Shown: one piece after another, positions 31,508-45,158 of the stretch
How positions within the stretch are numbered: position 1 is the stretch's first letter
How the letters are laid out: every line of letters begins with the position of its first letter
DNA from: Acanthosepion lycidas
Lineage: Eukaryota > Mollusca > Cephalopoda > Sepiida > Sepiidae
DNA: 64,000 bases
Direction of reading: 5' to 3'
NCBI GenBank assembly: GCA_963932145.1
Contig: OZ010586.1
Span: forward strand, 56,910,650-56,974,649
Made by a program: the position numbers and the translations under genes
The notes under the pieces: model-generated
What the model saw: only the letters and a program-made list of their open reading frames with translations
Databases searched by the model: none
Told to the model about the DNA's origin: nothing

Positions 31508-34230
31508 TATTTGATATCACAAACCAAACATTTTACGTTGTTGCCTTTCTACGATGATGATTACGACTTTATTCCAACTGTTGTAATAAAGTATAATTAA
31601 TATATGCAATTAAGAAAAATACGTTTAATAAATATGTGAATTCGTTTTCTAAAATGTAAAGACTTCATTTCCCAACTCCGTCTAACAGACAATCGAAACT
31701 TTCCACGTTGAAATTCAATGAAGATTATTGAATCGTAAAACAAGTATTGTATGAAATGCTTTGAATGCAAGGTATCATTACGCTGTGTTATGCTTTATGC
31801 AATAAACGATAGCTTCGTGTTTCCAATGCTTCCACATCTTTCATCAATAATTAGCTGTGATGATTAGACGTCCATCCAATACTAAATCGTTTCCATATTT
31901 ATTAATCCTTCCACCATTAAATGCCATTTACATTTTCATCTGCTAAACCACATATACCCACACATGCACGCATGTAAATACAAATGCATACAAATGCGCA
32001 GACATAAACGGTACCATTTTCATTATAGAGACTAAATTTCTATTTAAATATGTTTGTTTTAACTCAGTCTTCTATTAATTTAAACTGTATACCACGTTCT
32101 CTAAAAAACAGTAAACGCTTTCTCTAACTTTTCATTAATGTTATTTTTAGGTTTTATTTTCCTGTTTTGTTTATCTTTTTGTGTGTCTTTGTACACAAAG
32201 AGATTTGTTTACACAAAGACGACAGCTATACTCAATTCCTCTCGTTATCCTGAGATCCAATTCCTTAGATAAGGTTTACTTTACTTATTATAAAATTAAA
32301 GGGGTGCATAGATTTCTAAGCTGAATAAACAGCGATAAAACTATATATATTGTTGGTCTAATTGTTACTAATGTCATTTTATTAATCACAATCTTATTTA
32401 TTCATATTCATCGTTATTATTATAATGCTTGAAGATAGCTTTTAAATGAATAGTATAAATATGGGCCTTTAAAAATGATCTCTGGAGAACTATAGATCAA
32501 TGAAAAAAGATATAAAAACATTTACAGGAAGTGACTCTAAATAACTAGTTATAAATTATATGCCATTTATATCGTTTAACATTAATTGTATTTTTTTTAT
32601 AAGGTATATATGATTCACAAGGATCTAATAGGGAACTAGAAAATTTCACTTTGAAAAGATGTTCTGATATCATGATTGAAAACCAATGTTGAGTTAAAAA
32701 TCACATTAAATAGTTTCTCTTCTTTCTAACATTTGTTATTTTCTCTTCCTGCCTTCCTAATTGCAATTCTTTGTCTTCCTTCATTTAACCTACAACCTTC
32801 TTTAAGCTCCAAATCTCTTATTTCAAGATGAGTATCAAAAGTACCTCAACATAAATTTGTCGATCTCCTCATATCTATCTATTCAAGGATCTATCCTATC
32901 TAGCATTTAATACATACTAAAATTCTTCCTAAACAATACACTTTGTAGACACTAGCTTATAATTAAACAACACGTTTATTATACTAATATCAAATCGTCT
33001 ATATATTTTAAATATATTTTTATATTCCTAAAGTGAAATTATTATGCTGCTGTTTCATTTTAATAAGGAATTTAATCCAATATTCATGTCGCCTTCTCAA
33101 TAGTACTAGAAAGAAGTATGTAACAGAAATGATTTCAACGAAAAATACATCTCTGCGGATTCACAGCTGAATATAGAAACAGATTCAATCATAAAGACAT
33201 AATTTTGATTTATTTTTCAAATTAGTGCCAAAGATTTTAGAAACATTTGAAAACATTATATTTAGCAAATCTTCGATATGGAATACAAGCAATTGCTTCA
33301 ACTGATTTCTATTAATAATAAACGAGAATGAAATGTCAGTAAGGAGATAAGTCTGTTTCTGGCTTTGAAGCTCTTTATGGGGGTCTAACAAATTTCTGGC
33401 CAATAATTCATGGTTTGAGCCATGAATTTTAAATACGATAAAATACAGATGCATGAAGGTCGTACTCACGGCCAGTTAATAAAAACAGGCTCTTTAATGT
33501 AACAAATGAGCATTGGAACGTTGATACGTTTCAGTTTCAAATTATAAATTTCATGTTAGGTTCTGCATTATGACAAGAAGCTAATTTCTATTTTCCTAAT
33601 AGAGCAATGTCGCAACTTATAAGGGTGACACATACAAAATGAATGTTTTTATTATATTCCCAATTTAACTATTTATAACGTGAAAGTTATGATTTCGTAA
33701 AAGTATTAGAGAATAAATATATCAAGAACTTCAGAGCCGAGAATTGAAAGTTCAAGTTGCAGTAAAATTTCAAGATTTCAGTTCTGTTTTTCTAGACTTT
33801 TATTGAGGACTAAATTATTTTTTCCTTTTATTTAAATTTGTTCCAATTTTTTCCTGCTTTTTTATTCTTTGACTGTGTATATTGTCGATCTTTTCAACAA
33901 ATCTTCCTTATATACTTTTACTGTAAAACATGATGAGAAATACATATGTATAAATACATGATTATTTGGTAAAGGGGAGTAGTAACTCCGAGAGTTTATA
34001 AATGTATCAAATAAGAAATACTTATATATAGATGCATGAACTGTCAAGAATCTCCCAAAATACGAACTGCATTGCTAATTAAGCGTTAATTTATTAATTT
34101 CGGGATTTCCATCTGCACAATCGTATTTCCATCGTATACATCAGATAAAGTTAAACCAAAATAATTGTTTAATTTAAAGGAAGAAATGAGAAGACTGAAT
34201 TTAATTTGGGGAAACCAAAGTCAGATATTC
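31508..34230. other. AT-rich non-coding DNA
   Basis: A small perfect palindrome TCTTTGTACACAAAGA lies near 32,187. No coding or RNA gene is recognised. Confidence 0.6.
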
Positions 34231-34231
34231 A

Positions 34232-34284
34232 GGTATGTATGTATGTATGTATGTATGTATGCTCGGTCATTCGGTTGTTTGTTT

Positions 34285-34347
<63 letters not shown>
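34232..34347. repeat. (GTAT)n and (GATA)n microsatellites
   Basis: Seven GTAT units (34,232-34,260) and about 15 GATA units (34,286-34,347), 25 bp apart. Confidence 0.95.
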
Positions 34348-35161
34348 TTATTCATTTGACATTATGAAAGTGGTTGTTGCACACATTATAAGTAGTTTTT
34401 ATATACTTTTGAATTGACTCTTAAAAGTGAATGTAAATTGTCCTGGATTATATATTGAATTTGTTCAATAAATAAAAATAAAAAATACATTCTTTTTGGT
34501 GAAGTGAATGGTCATTTTTAAATTTCTTAGGATGAGACTACACAATGTTTGTGTACATATTATCTCTCTTATTATTAATTTTGTCTTTATCATTATTAAA
34601 TTTTTTTCCCTCATCATATCGTATAAATCCGTATATCTGATATTCTTATTATTTGATTCAAACATTAGATCCTTCGTGTGATGATGCGAATATTAAACAA
34701 ATTTGATAAAGTACCATTGTGTTTAACACTTTTTGGGATGCTTTGTGGGGACTTCACGAATTTTCTCCTTTTTTAAAATTTATCACAGACATAAAAGAGG
34801 TCCGACGAGAAATATTTCCACATGTATCAAAAGACTTGAATTTTTTTTTTTTTCCTTCTCCAAAAGCAAAAAAAAAAATCTATTCGGTTCTTGGCGATTC
34901 AACCTAAAAGTCATATCCATTATTGTTGAAATGTCGAACAGACGAAAATTGAAAATACTTCTACTCTCTCTTTATCAAGCGCACATCTGAGAAAGACAAT
35001 ATTTTCTCGAAAGAAAAGAAATTTGAATTTATATGGATACGTAACCATAGAAATGCTCATTAATATTTCATTAACATTGAAACACACAAATACTGATGTA
35101 TCAAAGTAAGAATATGTTTTATTAGGCAAATATATATGTGTGTGTGTACTTAATAGTAAAT

Positions 35162-35217
<56 letters not shown>

Positions 35218-37493
35218 TTGATACATCGGGATATATATAACCCTACACATAAACACGCATACACGCGCAGGCATCCTCACATACATACATTCGCTAGTGT
35301 ACTGAGTTAAATCGTCACTTGCTCCCCAAATCATTTGGCCTCGAGTCAGACAAAACAAAATTAAGTACTTACACATACTAATTGAAGGCCCTAATAAGTA
35401 AGTTCTGTTCTCTTTCAATGGAAAAAATAATTTTAAATTCTTTTTGAGATGAAGTATTTTCAGAATTGCAAATAATTTGATTGTGGTTCCTACTTTTAAA
35501 ACGGAATAAAGAAGCAAATTCTTAAAAATTCAACTTTTTACAACTTAATGTAACAGATTGACTCGATCGGTTAAAAAAACTACAATAAAAAGCAACAAAA
35601 GTAGATAAAGAGAAAAACTAGTCAAACTGTTTGTAATTGCGAATCAAGAATCGTTTTGAAATTCCTTGTAAAAAAAATAAACGCAAAGTTGCCCAACAAA
35701 AAAAAAGCGATCACGATTTTGCATTAAAACTCACTATAGATTCTTTTAAAAGGTAATTAATTTGATCTCTGTTTTTTAAAAATATTCATAGTCATCAAGC
35801 CAACATATTGACTATTACTTGGCAAATATGGCGTTATTCTCATATTTTTAATTAACCATGTTATTGTGCTATATGTTGTTGTTGTCTATACATCCACATT
35901 GTGAATATTAAAACATTAATAACAATTCATGAAAAGTTTTGAGATATTTAAACAAATATTATTTTCAATTTTAATCACTCACATACGATTTTATTAAAAA
36001 AATTATACACTGAAAGAATGGACAAGTTTTAGGGCTTCGAAATTTTTAAATACTTTTTATTGTTTTTCTCTTTTTATTTATTTATTTATTTTTTTTTTTT
36101 TTTTGTCTATTTATTGATGATGGTAACAGTGTTTGGAATTCAATTCGATGTTAAAAGTTGATTTTATCAGTTAAAGTTCTTCTCATACAAATACAAACTG
36201 AGTTTAGTTTATTCAGAAGTTTAATTTTACCTTAAAAATCAAATTTGAAAATTCCGCTATTCATCTTGCACAAATTATTTCACATGAAAAGTTATTATAG
36301 AAACTATTATAATTTATTGCTTAGCGAATATTGTCTTCAAAGGACAGCAAATTACTGAGAATAAAACTTTCAATGCATAAAGATTATTTTGATTACGTTT
36401 TCTGGTATTTGTTAATTTATACTTAATCTAAACTTTCTGTAAGCATAAAAACATATTTAAGAAGCTTCATTCTAAACGCTTAGGTTCCACTCATAAACAC
36501 GATAGCGAACCAGTCTCACAAACCAATTCGCGAGTGTTATGTGTTCAGCTGTCACAAAGTTTCGACTACAGTGGCCTTACGCCAGACTAAGCTAGGCATT
36601 CTAAACCTTTTATATATTTATAGCCATGTACATTTTCTTAGACATACTCCTTCACACAATGCTAAGAGAAATAATGAAGATGACTAAAAAAAATTAAAAA
36701 AAAAAAAAATGCTTAGAGTCAATGTCCGAGTAACATCATTTGTTGGGAAAAGCATATTGTTCACCAAAATTCAAAGGCATCACTTTCTGAGTTACATTCT
36801 CCTTCACACATTTTTCTTATGTACAGATTTCAATTATTTCAAACATTTACATATTTTATTCACATTTTGAACATGAAGATATAGTATTTCACTCGTACGG
36901 ATACATATATTCACATATTCGTATACATGCATAGATGAACACAAACATAAATTGATGTGTACATGTGACTGTAATATGTTTTTTATGAATGCATAGGAGG
37001 CTAGGCTTTCTACTTGAAAGATTTAACACTAGGCATTATGTAACATATATTATTATTATTATTATCATTATTATTATTATATTTCACTGCAATTGTATTT
37101 ACCAACAGAGAGCGACATTAAACTATACATGAATGTGCATGTACCTGCATGATATGGAATTAAACAATATTTGATTTTCCAAATATTTCTCGGATTTAAG
37201 CATACAATTTCCAAATGCTTTCAAATTTTTAACAATATGATTATTCAATCGCAAAAATACCGATTGTTTAACATTGCTGACGCTAGAACATGTTGCTGAA
37301 TTATTTGTATTATTGCATGATATCAATCATACTTTTTTAATAACAGCAAATTTCTTGATCGACAACTTGTACAAAATATTCTTTCCTCCTTTTACCTGCC
37401 GCCTGACTCAAAACCAACAATTCAGTCAGAGATGATCAACAACTTATCAACAAAGTAGCCCAGTTTAACCGCACTAGAATTAATATTTACACA

Positions 37494-37496
<3 letters not shown>
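34348..37496. other. AT-rich DNA with an (AT)n tract
   Basis: (AT)n at 35,165-35,214; a T-run near 36,090-36,105; a less AT-rich 120-bp patch at 36,480-36,600 of unknown nature; ATT/ATC repeats at 37,050-37,080. No gene is recognised. Confidence 0.6.
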
Positions 37497-37540
<44 letters not shown>

Positions 37541-37571
37541 GTATTTATGTATGCGTGCAATGTTCCAGTAA

Positions 37572-37622
<51 letters not shown>
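37497..37622. repeat. Two (AT)n tracts with a (GTAT)n between
   Basis: AT runs at 37,497-37,527 and 37,575-37,621, with TATG/TATT units between them. Confidence 0.95.
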
Positions 37623-37624
<2 letters not shown>

Positions 37625-38029
37625 AAGACATGACTCATTAAATAATTTAGTTGATTTATTTTTTGATAAAAAAAATTACGAGAGGATCTCTCGTAATTAC
37701 GGACAAGTTTCTTAGTATCCTTGTTAAAAGAAGAAAGAAAATTAACATGCTGATGCTTATTCATTTTATTCCGATTACTTTCGACATTAGCACAATGTCA
37801 TCATCAAGCTCCTCTTTTTTCTAAGACAAAATTGTTGTCTTCATCTGAAAATTAAATTTTTTCGTGTGAAGTGAAAAATACTAAGGTTATGTACTGTACA
37901 ATTTTTGAATTTTATCATATAGACACACGTACAAACTTTAAGGGAGGTAACTAAGTTATTGAAATGCCTAAATATTTTTTAAAAAAGAAAAAATACTATT
38001 TAAAGTTATTAGTCAAATCCTATGAACTA

Positions 38030-38340
38030 TCTACTGTAAACATTTTAAAACATTTATACAGTATTCATAATTCATTTTATTAAGGGTTGCTTTCAATTTT
38101 TTAATATAGATAGCGTTAAGAACTTTTAGTTTATGCTTATTATTTTCATGAAAAAGTATAGATGTTTTTTCAACAAGAGTTTTCTTAAATTGCGAATGTG
38201 GACATGCATGATGTTGTAAATGTTGAAAAATGTTGGATGCATCATTCAAATGAAAACTCAACATTCGAGACAATGTAATTGAGGTATAGCCGACATATAT
38301 ATTTTTTTTCTGTTGGAGATAAAATCTACAACGAAACGTT
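38030..38340 (-). pseudogene. Penelope-like retroelement GIY-YIG endonuclease fragment
   Basis: One open - strand frame reads FRCRFYL, then NIYVGYTSITLSRMLSFHL, then LVEKTSILFHENN and HKLKVLNAIYIKKLKATLN. This is the C-terminal GIY-YIG nuclease of Penelope-type elements: YxG-T--TL--RL--HL core, then ----L-ILEALYI---P-LN. The invariant arginine of the R-L block is replaced (SRMLSFHL). The RT part is not seen upstream, where the sequence is AT-rich, so this is a 5'-truncated or decayed copy. Some cellular GIY-YIG proteins look similar, but the leucine-rich end favours Penelope. Confidence 0.6.
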
Positions 38341-38391
38341 TAGATTTATATACAGTGCTGTTTTCTGCAGCACATTAGTTGATGGGAGTAT

Positions 38392-38429
38392 GTCATTACG
38401 AATAATTAAATTTAATAATTCGTAATGAC
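38392..38429. repeat. 19-bp palindrome
   Basis: GTCATTACGAATAATTAAA faces its reverse complement with a single mismatch and no spacer. Confidence 0.85.
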
Positions 38430-40449
38430 ACCGGAAGATATATTGAATTTAGTATAGCATATAATTAATTTTATTTTATTTTTTTTTTTTTACTAGGCTC
38501 AGTGGTCGGATATATTAGTATTTATAAGTTTTTTTTTTTTTTGGGGGGGGGGTATTTATTTATTTTTTTTTTTTTTTATATTTTCGTCCTGTTTATAATT
38601 AGAATGTATTTCGTTACGATATAAAAGATTAATATGTTTAGGGTTAATTGAAGAAGTATTATATTCTATTTACATTATATTAAAATTTCTAATAGAAGAT
38701 CTTATTTGTTCATCAACAATATAATTAGTAAAGTTATTATTAATAAAAGTTTGTTTTATATTTTTTTAGTTCACTGTAGAAAATCTGTTTTGTGGATGAA
38801 TTAAATTTTGCGCGATTTATTAGGATTTTCTATAATTTTATAGTAATCTGGGCATTCCCTCTTATAGTTAAGAGAGTACGAAATTATGCTACTAGATTTT
38901 TCATATGAGAAGATAGAGAATTTATTATTATTATGAGACATGTCTTAATGAAAAAATGATGCCAAAATATGCGCAATATATATATATATATATATTATTA
39001 TACATATTATAAGATAAATATTTATTACACATATAGTTATATGATACAAGTATATCTTTGCACAAACACACACTCTCTTACACACACACACATATATATA
39101 TATATATACATACATACACTCTTACAAATATATGCAACATGTCCGTTTTTATTATATATGCAAGTCAACTTTTACACAACAAAATTGGTATTAACCACCC
39201 AATGATAGGTGATTTTTTCAAATATATTTATATAAACAATATCTATATCGTGTGAGATTCAGCTTATAATATCGATCTTTATTAAAAAACATATTGATAA
39301 TAACTTGTCTGGGGGAGTTTCGATTTTGTTATGCAAATAAAGTGCCACATAAACTGTTATTTATAATTAAATGCAAAAGATATAGGCCACTGAAAGATTT
39401 ATTTTATTAATACATTATTATACATTCTAGCTTAAAATTTGTTGCTTACAATCTGTACCATTCAAGTAATGCTTTGTCCCAAAATTAATTCTCTACATAT
39501 ATCTTGACATTATCACCAGCTTTGAAGGAACTTACATATTGACTGCTTGTAAATATTACTTCCTGCCTGTAACATTACTTTCACCTTCCCTCTGTTGTCT
39601 TAGATTGCCAATTTTATTCAAGGCACCATCATGTCCACCCAATGTAGCGCTACATACATCAATAAAGATTACTGATGAGAAATCAGTTTTCCTTTACTTC
39701 TTCGCCCCAACTAATACGCTATTCTTTGTGATGTTTACTTAAAGATAGTAGTTCTGGTTTCTTTCATGTCTTTAACCAGTTTTCTTAATATTTTGCCTAC
39801 GCAACACCATCTTTTCTTGTTCGGCAATCTCCTTTTCTTGCTTCTTACACTTTTAATTGTTTTCTAATCTCTTTTTGCCATTTTGCAATACCAATATCTT
39901 CAATTTCCTTTTTATTAATTACTGATCTGTTCAAATGTTTGCAATTTCCTACATTGTATTACCATTGCTCAATAACTTAACGATATTTTCTTTTCTTTTG
40001 AGGTTATATAGTTCTTACAACTCATGGCAATCTTTATATGTGTGAAATTAATAAACACATATCAGTACTTATATACATAATTCATTTCCAATATGATGAA
40101 CAACTCTCGAGTTGCATAATAAAATCACGTACCACCAAATATATTATAAATATTTGTAATAAAAATACATATTATCAGTTGAAATTCACAAATTATATTT
40201 ATCAAATAGATATAAATATATCCTGAAAATGTAATCAAACATCGGTTGGTTAATACGAATTTTATTTCGAAAACATTGATTTGCATGATAAAATCTGACA
40301 TTGCGTATGTATTGAAATGTACATATTATATATATATTGAACAAAGATAATTGTTATTACTTCTAACAAAGATAATTGTTATCTATATGTCAATCCATGC
40401 ATGAAGCTGAAAAGCTAACACAAAAATCTTGTTAACCTCTATTGCTCTT
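38430..40449. other. AT-rich DNA with homopolymer and AT tracts
   Basis: A T-run/G-run/T-run at about 38,530-38,578 includes at least nine consecutive G. Short (AT)n lie at 38,977-38,996 and 39,092-39,108. No gene is recognised. Confidence 0.6.
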
Positions 40450-40465
40450 TCTCTCTCTCTCTTTC

Positions 40466-40542
<77 letters not shown>

Positions 40543-40639
40543 TTCTCTCTTATTGACTCACTCGTTTTTCTATCGTAACACTGAGTCCCTTATTTTTAAT
40601 AAGTAGATATATGTTTATGTCTGACGTGTGTGTTCGTGC

Positions 40640-40702
<63 letters not shown>

Positions 40703-40768
40703 ATAAATTATATATATACAAATGTGCCTACAAAGTAATCACAAATTATAATTATGTATATATGTATC

Positions 40769-40800
<32 letters not shown>

Positions 40801-40962
40801 TGTATATATAAACATATATATGCATATATATACATATATATATGAATATATATACATATATATATATGTATACATATATATATATATATGTATACATATA
40901 TATGTATATATATACATATGTATATGTGTGTGTATGTATGTATATATGTATGTATATATATA
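40450..40962. repeat. Microsatellite cluster (CT)n, (AT)n and TATA/CATA variants
   Basis: CT/CTGT run, pure AT runs at about 40,496-40,540 and 40,640-40,698, then about 200 bp of TATATG/CATATA variants. Confidence 0.95.
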
Positions 40963-42867
40963 ACGTGAAAAAGAGTTAAAACCCTATATATATGTATATG
41001 ACGTATACGTGCCTATGTATATATTTGTCACTATGTAAATGCATATGTATTTACAAATACATGGACGGGTGTATATTGACAAGTACACTTTTTAAATGGT
41101 TAACTCAGATATAAATATGGATACAAAACCTATGTTAAAGATATAAAGATTATTTGATGTTTGTATAACGAACAATAAACATGTTTGTATGTGATTGTTT
41201 CCAGAAAAATATGTGTACGTTTATAGCTCAAACAAGTTACAATATCCTCAATGATTTGTCCCACATTATGGGCTATTATTTTAAAATGCATAATAGTAAT
41301 TTATAATAAATAGTTCACTTTCTTAAATGTGTACTCACACATGAATTAATAGAATTAAAAAAATAAGTCTATGTATTATTATACATGAACAAATACACAA
41401 ATATCTGTGTAAGTATGTATGTGTAAGTATGTATGTGTAAATATGTATGTGTAAGCATGTATCTATATGTATGTGTGCGCCTGCAAGTGTTGGTAGTGTC
41501 AATAATCTGTTGTCATATTTTTTTAAATTTTATAAGGTTCGAAATATTATCTACTCTTGTGGTAGATCCGAGCCTTTCAAATTCTAAAGGCAACAATCTT
41601 AAGTATTGAGTGCAATCATTTATAGAACTCTATATTTGAAAACATTGAGAACCAGATACTAGTTCATTGTCTCCAAAGAGTCGAAACATTTAGTCATCAA
41701 ATGATTACTGTTAGAACTTGTTAATGCTTTTCCCCTGATGCAATTTTACGCCTGTTGATACATTATAAGGACTGCTCTGGGTGGGCAGCCATCGATGTCA
41801 ATTTTGTGTGGTTTTGATACATGATGCGGCTTTTTCATGTTGGCCAATGGATGACTGCTACTGTGGCGAACGAATTTGAGAAATTAAGTTGTCATAGTGA
41901 AATAAATTCATCTTCTGACGAATTCTGGCTTTTGTGTTTTCACTTTACTTTATGTATCATCTCATATTTTTTCGGACTATTATGACCATTTTTGTTATTG
42001 ATGATAAGAACAAAAAAGATAATAGTCTGAAAATTTGATAAAATAATGAAAATATTTTATCTGAGAATTTCTTTTAATCTTGTTTTGTTTGTTCAAGGGC
42101 ATGAGCTGAACACACAACAAGGAGCATCTTTCATCAAAAGGTAACGTGTAAAAGGTAATTATTTGAGATTAACAATAGTTTGTTACGTTTAGATTCTGTT
42201 GTCAATGTATGAGGCTGAGGGATGAAAAGTTCATGGACTATGAAGGAATGCTGCTAGAGCTGTGAAATATTGCATGCATTAATTTCAACTCTTCTTATTA
42301 ATAACTGCACTGTTTCTTTCCAGGTAAAATAATAATAATGGCAGAAATTGGAAGTGAGTTTTACAAACTTGAATATGAAAAGTAACTGATTAGGATGTCA
42401 AATGTTCCTCAAAGGTTTCATTCTCCCGCGAGTTGAATTTTAATAAGCGACTAAGTTGTGTCTGTGTGCCGCTGCATATAAAAAGTGCTTAAGAGTTAAA
42501 AAATGAAAAAAGAAATCAACTTCGAATGCCATCGATCTTGTGTAAATGACCGTAAAAAGTATAAACAATCAGCGAGGAAGATTAAAAAAAAAACGACAAG
42601 AAGTGCTTTTAACAAATGACAATCGCAGTGGTTGCCATTATGAAACTAAAGTCTAAACTTCACGAGATAAAAGTGCGCCTAGCAATTGTTAAGACAGTCG
42701 ATTAAATAACTTATAAGCTCCTTAGATTCACATAACTTTTTGGATCATAAAGTTTACAACAGTATAACTGACAAAAATAAGTTACTCCAAATCGAGTAAA
42801 AGGACATGTTCTGAGGTTCTACAGATGATACATTGGCTTTGTTTGAAGGTACTTCTTTTTTATATAT
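40963..42867. other. AT-rich non-coding DNA
   Basis: GTATGTGTAA-type imperfect repeats lie at 41,405-41,460; nothing else is recognised. Confidence 0.6.
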
Positions 42868-42868
42868 A

Positions 42869-42928
<60 letters not shown>

Positions 42929-42963
42929 TGTGTGTGTGTGTATGTGTGTGTGCGCGCGTGTGT
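42868..42963. repeat. (AT)n-(GT)n microsatellite
   Basis: Pure AT run to 42,925 followed by GT/GC repeats. Confidence 0.95.
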
Positions 42964-43375
42964 GATTTTGTTTTTAACCAAAAGACTTCATCAGCCCCAC
43001 AACGGAAATACATAAATTACAAACGAATCATATACAACACAAGAAGCATAAGCAAAAAAGATCAAAGTCTTTCGTATACATTCCAGAGAAATGTTTGTAT
43101 ATTTCAAGGTACATATACGTATGCAGAGATAAATACTATTTTACTTATCTGGTAGGAGCGCTGTTCCCAGACATGTGCCTCGTTTGACCGTTGAAGCTGA
43201 ACAGAGAGAAAACTTGATTTCTGTTTCAATTGACACCAAAAAACCCTGTTCCGGTACATGATGGGAGTTTTCAAATTTATTTAACTATTTTTTATAATCT
43301 CACTTTTAATTTATTCTTAATTATCCTTCTTAACTATATTGTAAAGTAATTTTACTACTTAGCTTTTAATTTTTC

Positions 43376-43409
<34 letters not shown>

Positions 43410-43689
43410 TTGGTTTCATACTCCTACATAGTCTAGTAGTAAGGATCAGAGGTTATTTAGTGAATTGATTTGTTACTATAACTACAAAATTTCATCCCCT
43501 AAAATACGAAGTCATTCAGCAGTAAAACTATTCATTGTGCTTCTTCCATGAAACGGTTCTACCACACGAGGTTGTCTTTGGAGTACGGCTGTTTATTTTC
43601 TACAGTACGCGTCAGTTAGTGTTATGCGGTTTGTTTCTCCAATTTACAACTATTTCATATTTTCTTAGTTTATTTAATGTGTTTAGATC
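42964..43689. other. Unclassified DNA with an (ATT)n tract
   Basis: (ATT)n at 43,380-43,410. The part right of it could include 3' sequence of the Gypsy remnant, but no LTR end is recognised. Confidence 0.5.
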
Positions 43690-44995
43690 TTTCTATAAAA
43701 GGCATTAACCTATCAACTGATATTTGAGATGTACATCATTTATTTTGATCAGATAATAATTAGATATTCGCTCAAGCACTTCAAAGGTACCTGTATAGAA
43801 CGCTTCTAGAGACTTGCGAATTATGTCTAATTTGATCCATACTTTTTCGCACGTTTTTAATTGTTTTATTATTGTTTTGATGATAATGCGGATATTGTTG
43901 AAATCTAGCGGTCATACGATCCCTTGTAATTCTTTTGTGAAATTCTGGACAGTACCAGTATCATTCGTACTGTTTATGAGCAACTGCGGTACCAGGAACG
44001 GCGTAAAAGGGTATCGTGTTGTACGGTTAAGCATACTACGAATACCTAGTAAGACCCGAATACCTAGTAAGACTGAAATGCAGGACTCTTGCCATTATTG
44101 CAGCGGTCTTGTGTGAGTGTTTAACCAGACCGTTTAATCTGAAGACTGTAGGCAGTAAAATCTTCGCAAATAACTCACTATCGAATTGTCTACGCGGTCA
44201 GTAATTTACATGAAATGGGATATGCCCCCATCGTGTTATCCACACATTAACATAGGCTTGAGCTGCGTTTTTAGCTGTAATCTCTGTCCACTTCTATTTA
44301 TTTGGTATTGCGATCAATGCAAGTTAATAGGTATCTATATGGATTATTGTAGGAATCATAAGTATTAAATTGTAGGTAGCGGCCCAAAATATCAATATTA
44401 ATTGTGTGGAATCCATCTGATGGGATTTCTATAAGCTGAATAGGTGTTTTAGTATGTCTATAGTAATTTTGGTTTTCTGACATGCTTCACATTCTGAAGA
44501 GATTTTTTTATATTATCCATTTCAAACCAAAAATATAGGGCTTTCATCATTTCAAATTTTAAATGTCTTGATTCCAGCATGTGCTAATAGCATATGTGTA
44601 TACACAATCAAATATAAAATTATGTAATGAACTAAGGGATAAATGGTCTCGAGTAGGATGTTGAGATATTGCATAACACGAACTGTTTTTCATTAGCAAG
44701 GTTAATTTTTTTAAATTTTGAAACCTATAGATTTATATTTCTATAGCTTGTGCTCTGTTCGTGTTGGTAAGTCACAGAGGTCAGCTGGATGCATCTTAAT
44801 TTGTTGGTAATCGGCAAATAAGTCGACCTTACAAAAACGGGTTTTATTTGCTAGCTTGGTAGAGAATACTTGCAGATTCGAAACAGGATAGCGATCAACT
44901 GTGGTAATGCGATTCAAAGCACGATAGTCGCCACTGATTTAATTTAATTCTCCTCGCTTTATATCAAAAAGAATTTCGCGTGGGCTCGATACTAT
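43690..44995 (-). pseudogene. Ty3/Gypsy pol remnant G2 (RT piece plus integrase, deleted)
   Basis: Read on the - strand: IVSSPREI then DYRALNRITTVDRYPV and KIKMHPADL (44,995-44,760), the N-terminal RT fingers of Ty3/Gypsy. An abrupt jump leads to an integrase zinc-finger region (HVRKPKLL in place of H-C-C-C) and IEIPSDGFHTINIDILG with YRYLLTCIDRNTK (about 44,480-44,300), the start of the integrase core. After more decay comes YTGTFEVLERISNYYLIK near 43,800, the C-terminal chromodomain-like end, finishing DRLMPFIE. RT catalytic core, RNase H and much of integrase are gone. Stops and frameshifts are frequent. It follows G1 in the same orientation. Confidence 0.75.
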
Positions 44996-45158
44996 CTTTC
45001 CTCCTCCTCGGTTCGCCGGTTAATTTCTGCGAAAGGCAAAAATCTAACATAGGCTCGCAATTTTTTTTTTCTTCTTCCTCCGTCCTCCAAATTTGAAAGG
45101 AGTTATTATTATTTCGTTCTCACTACATCACTTCCCTTCCCAGATTTAACGGAGTCCT

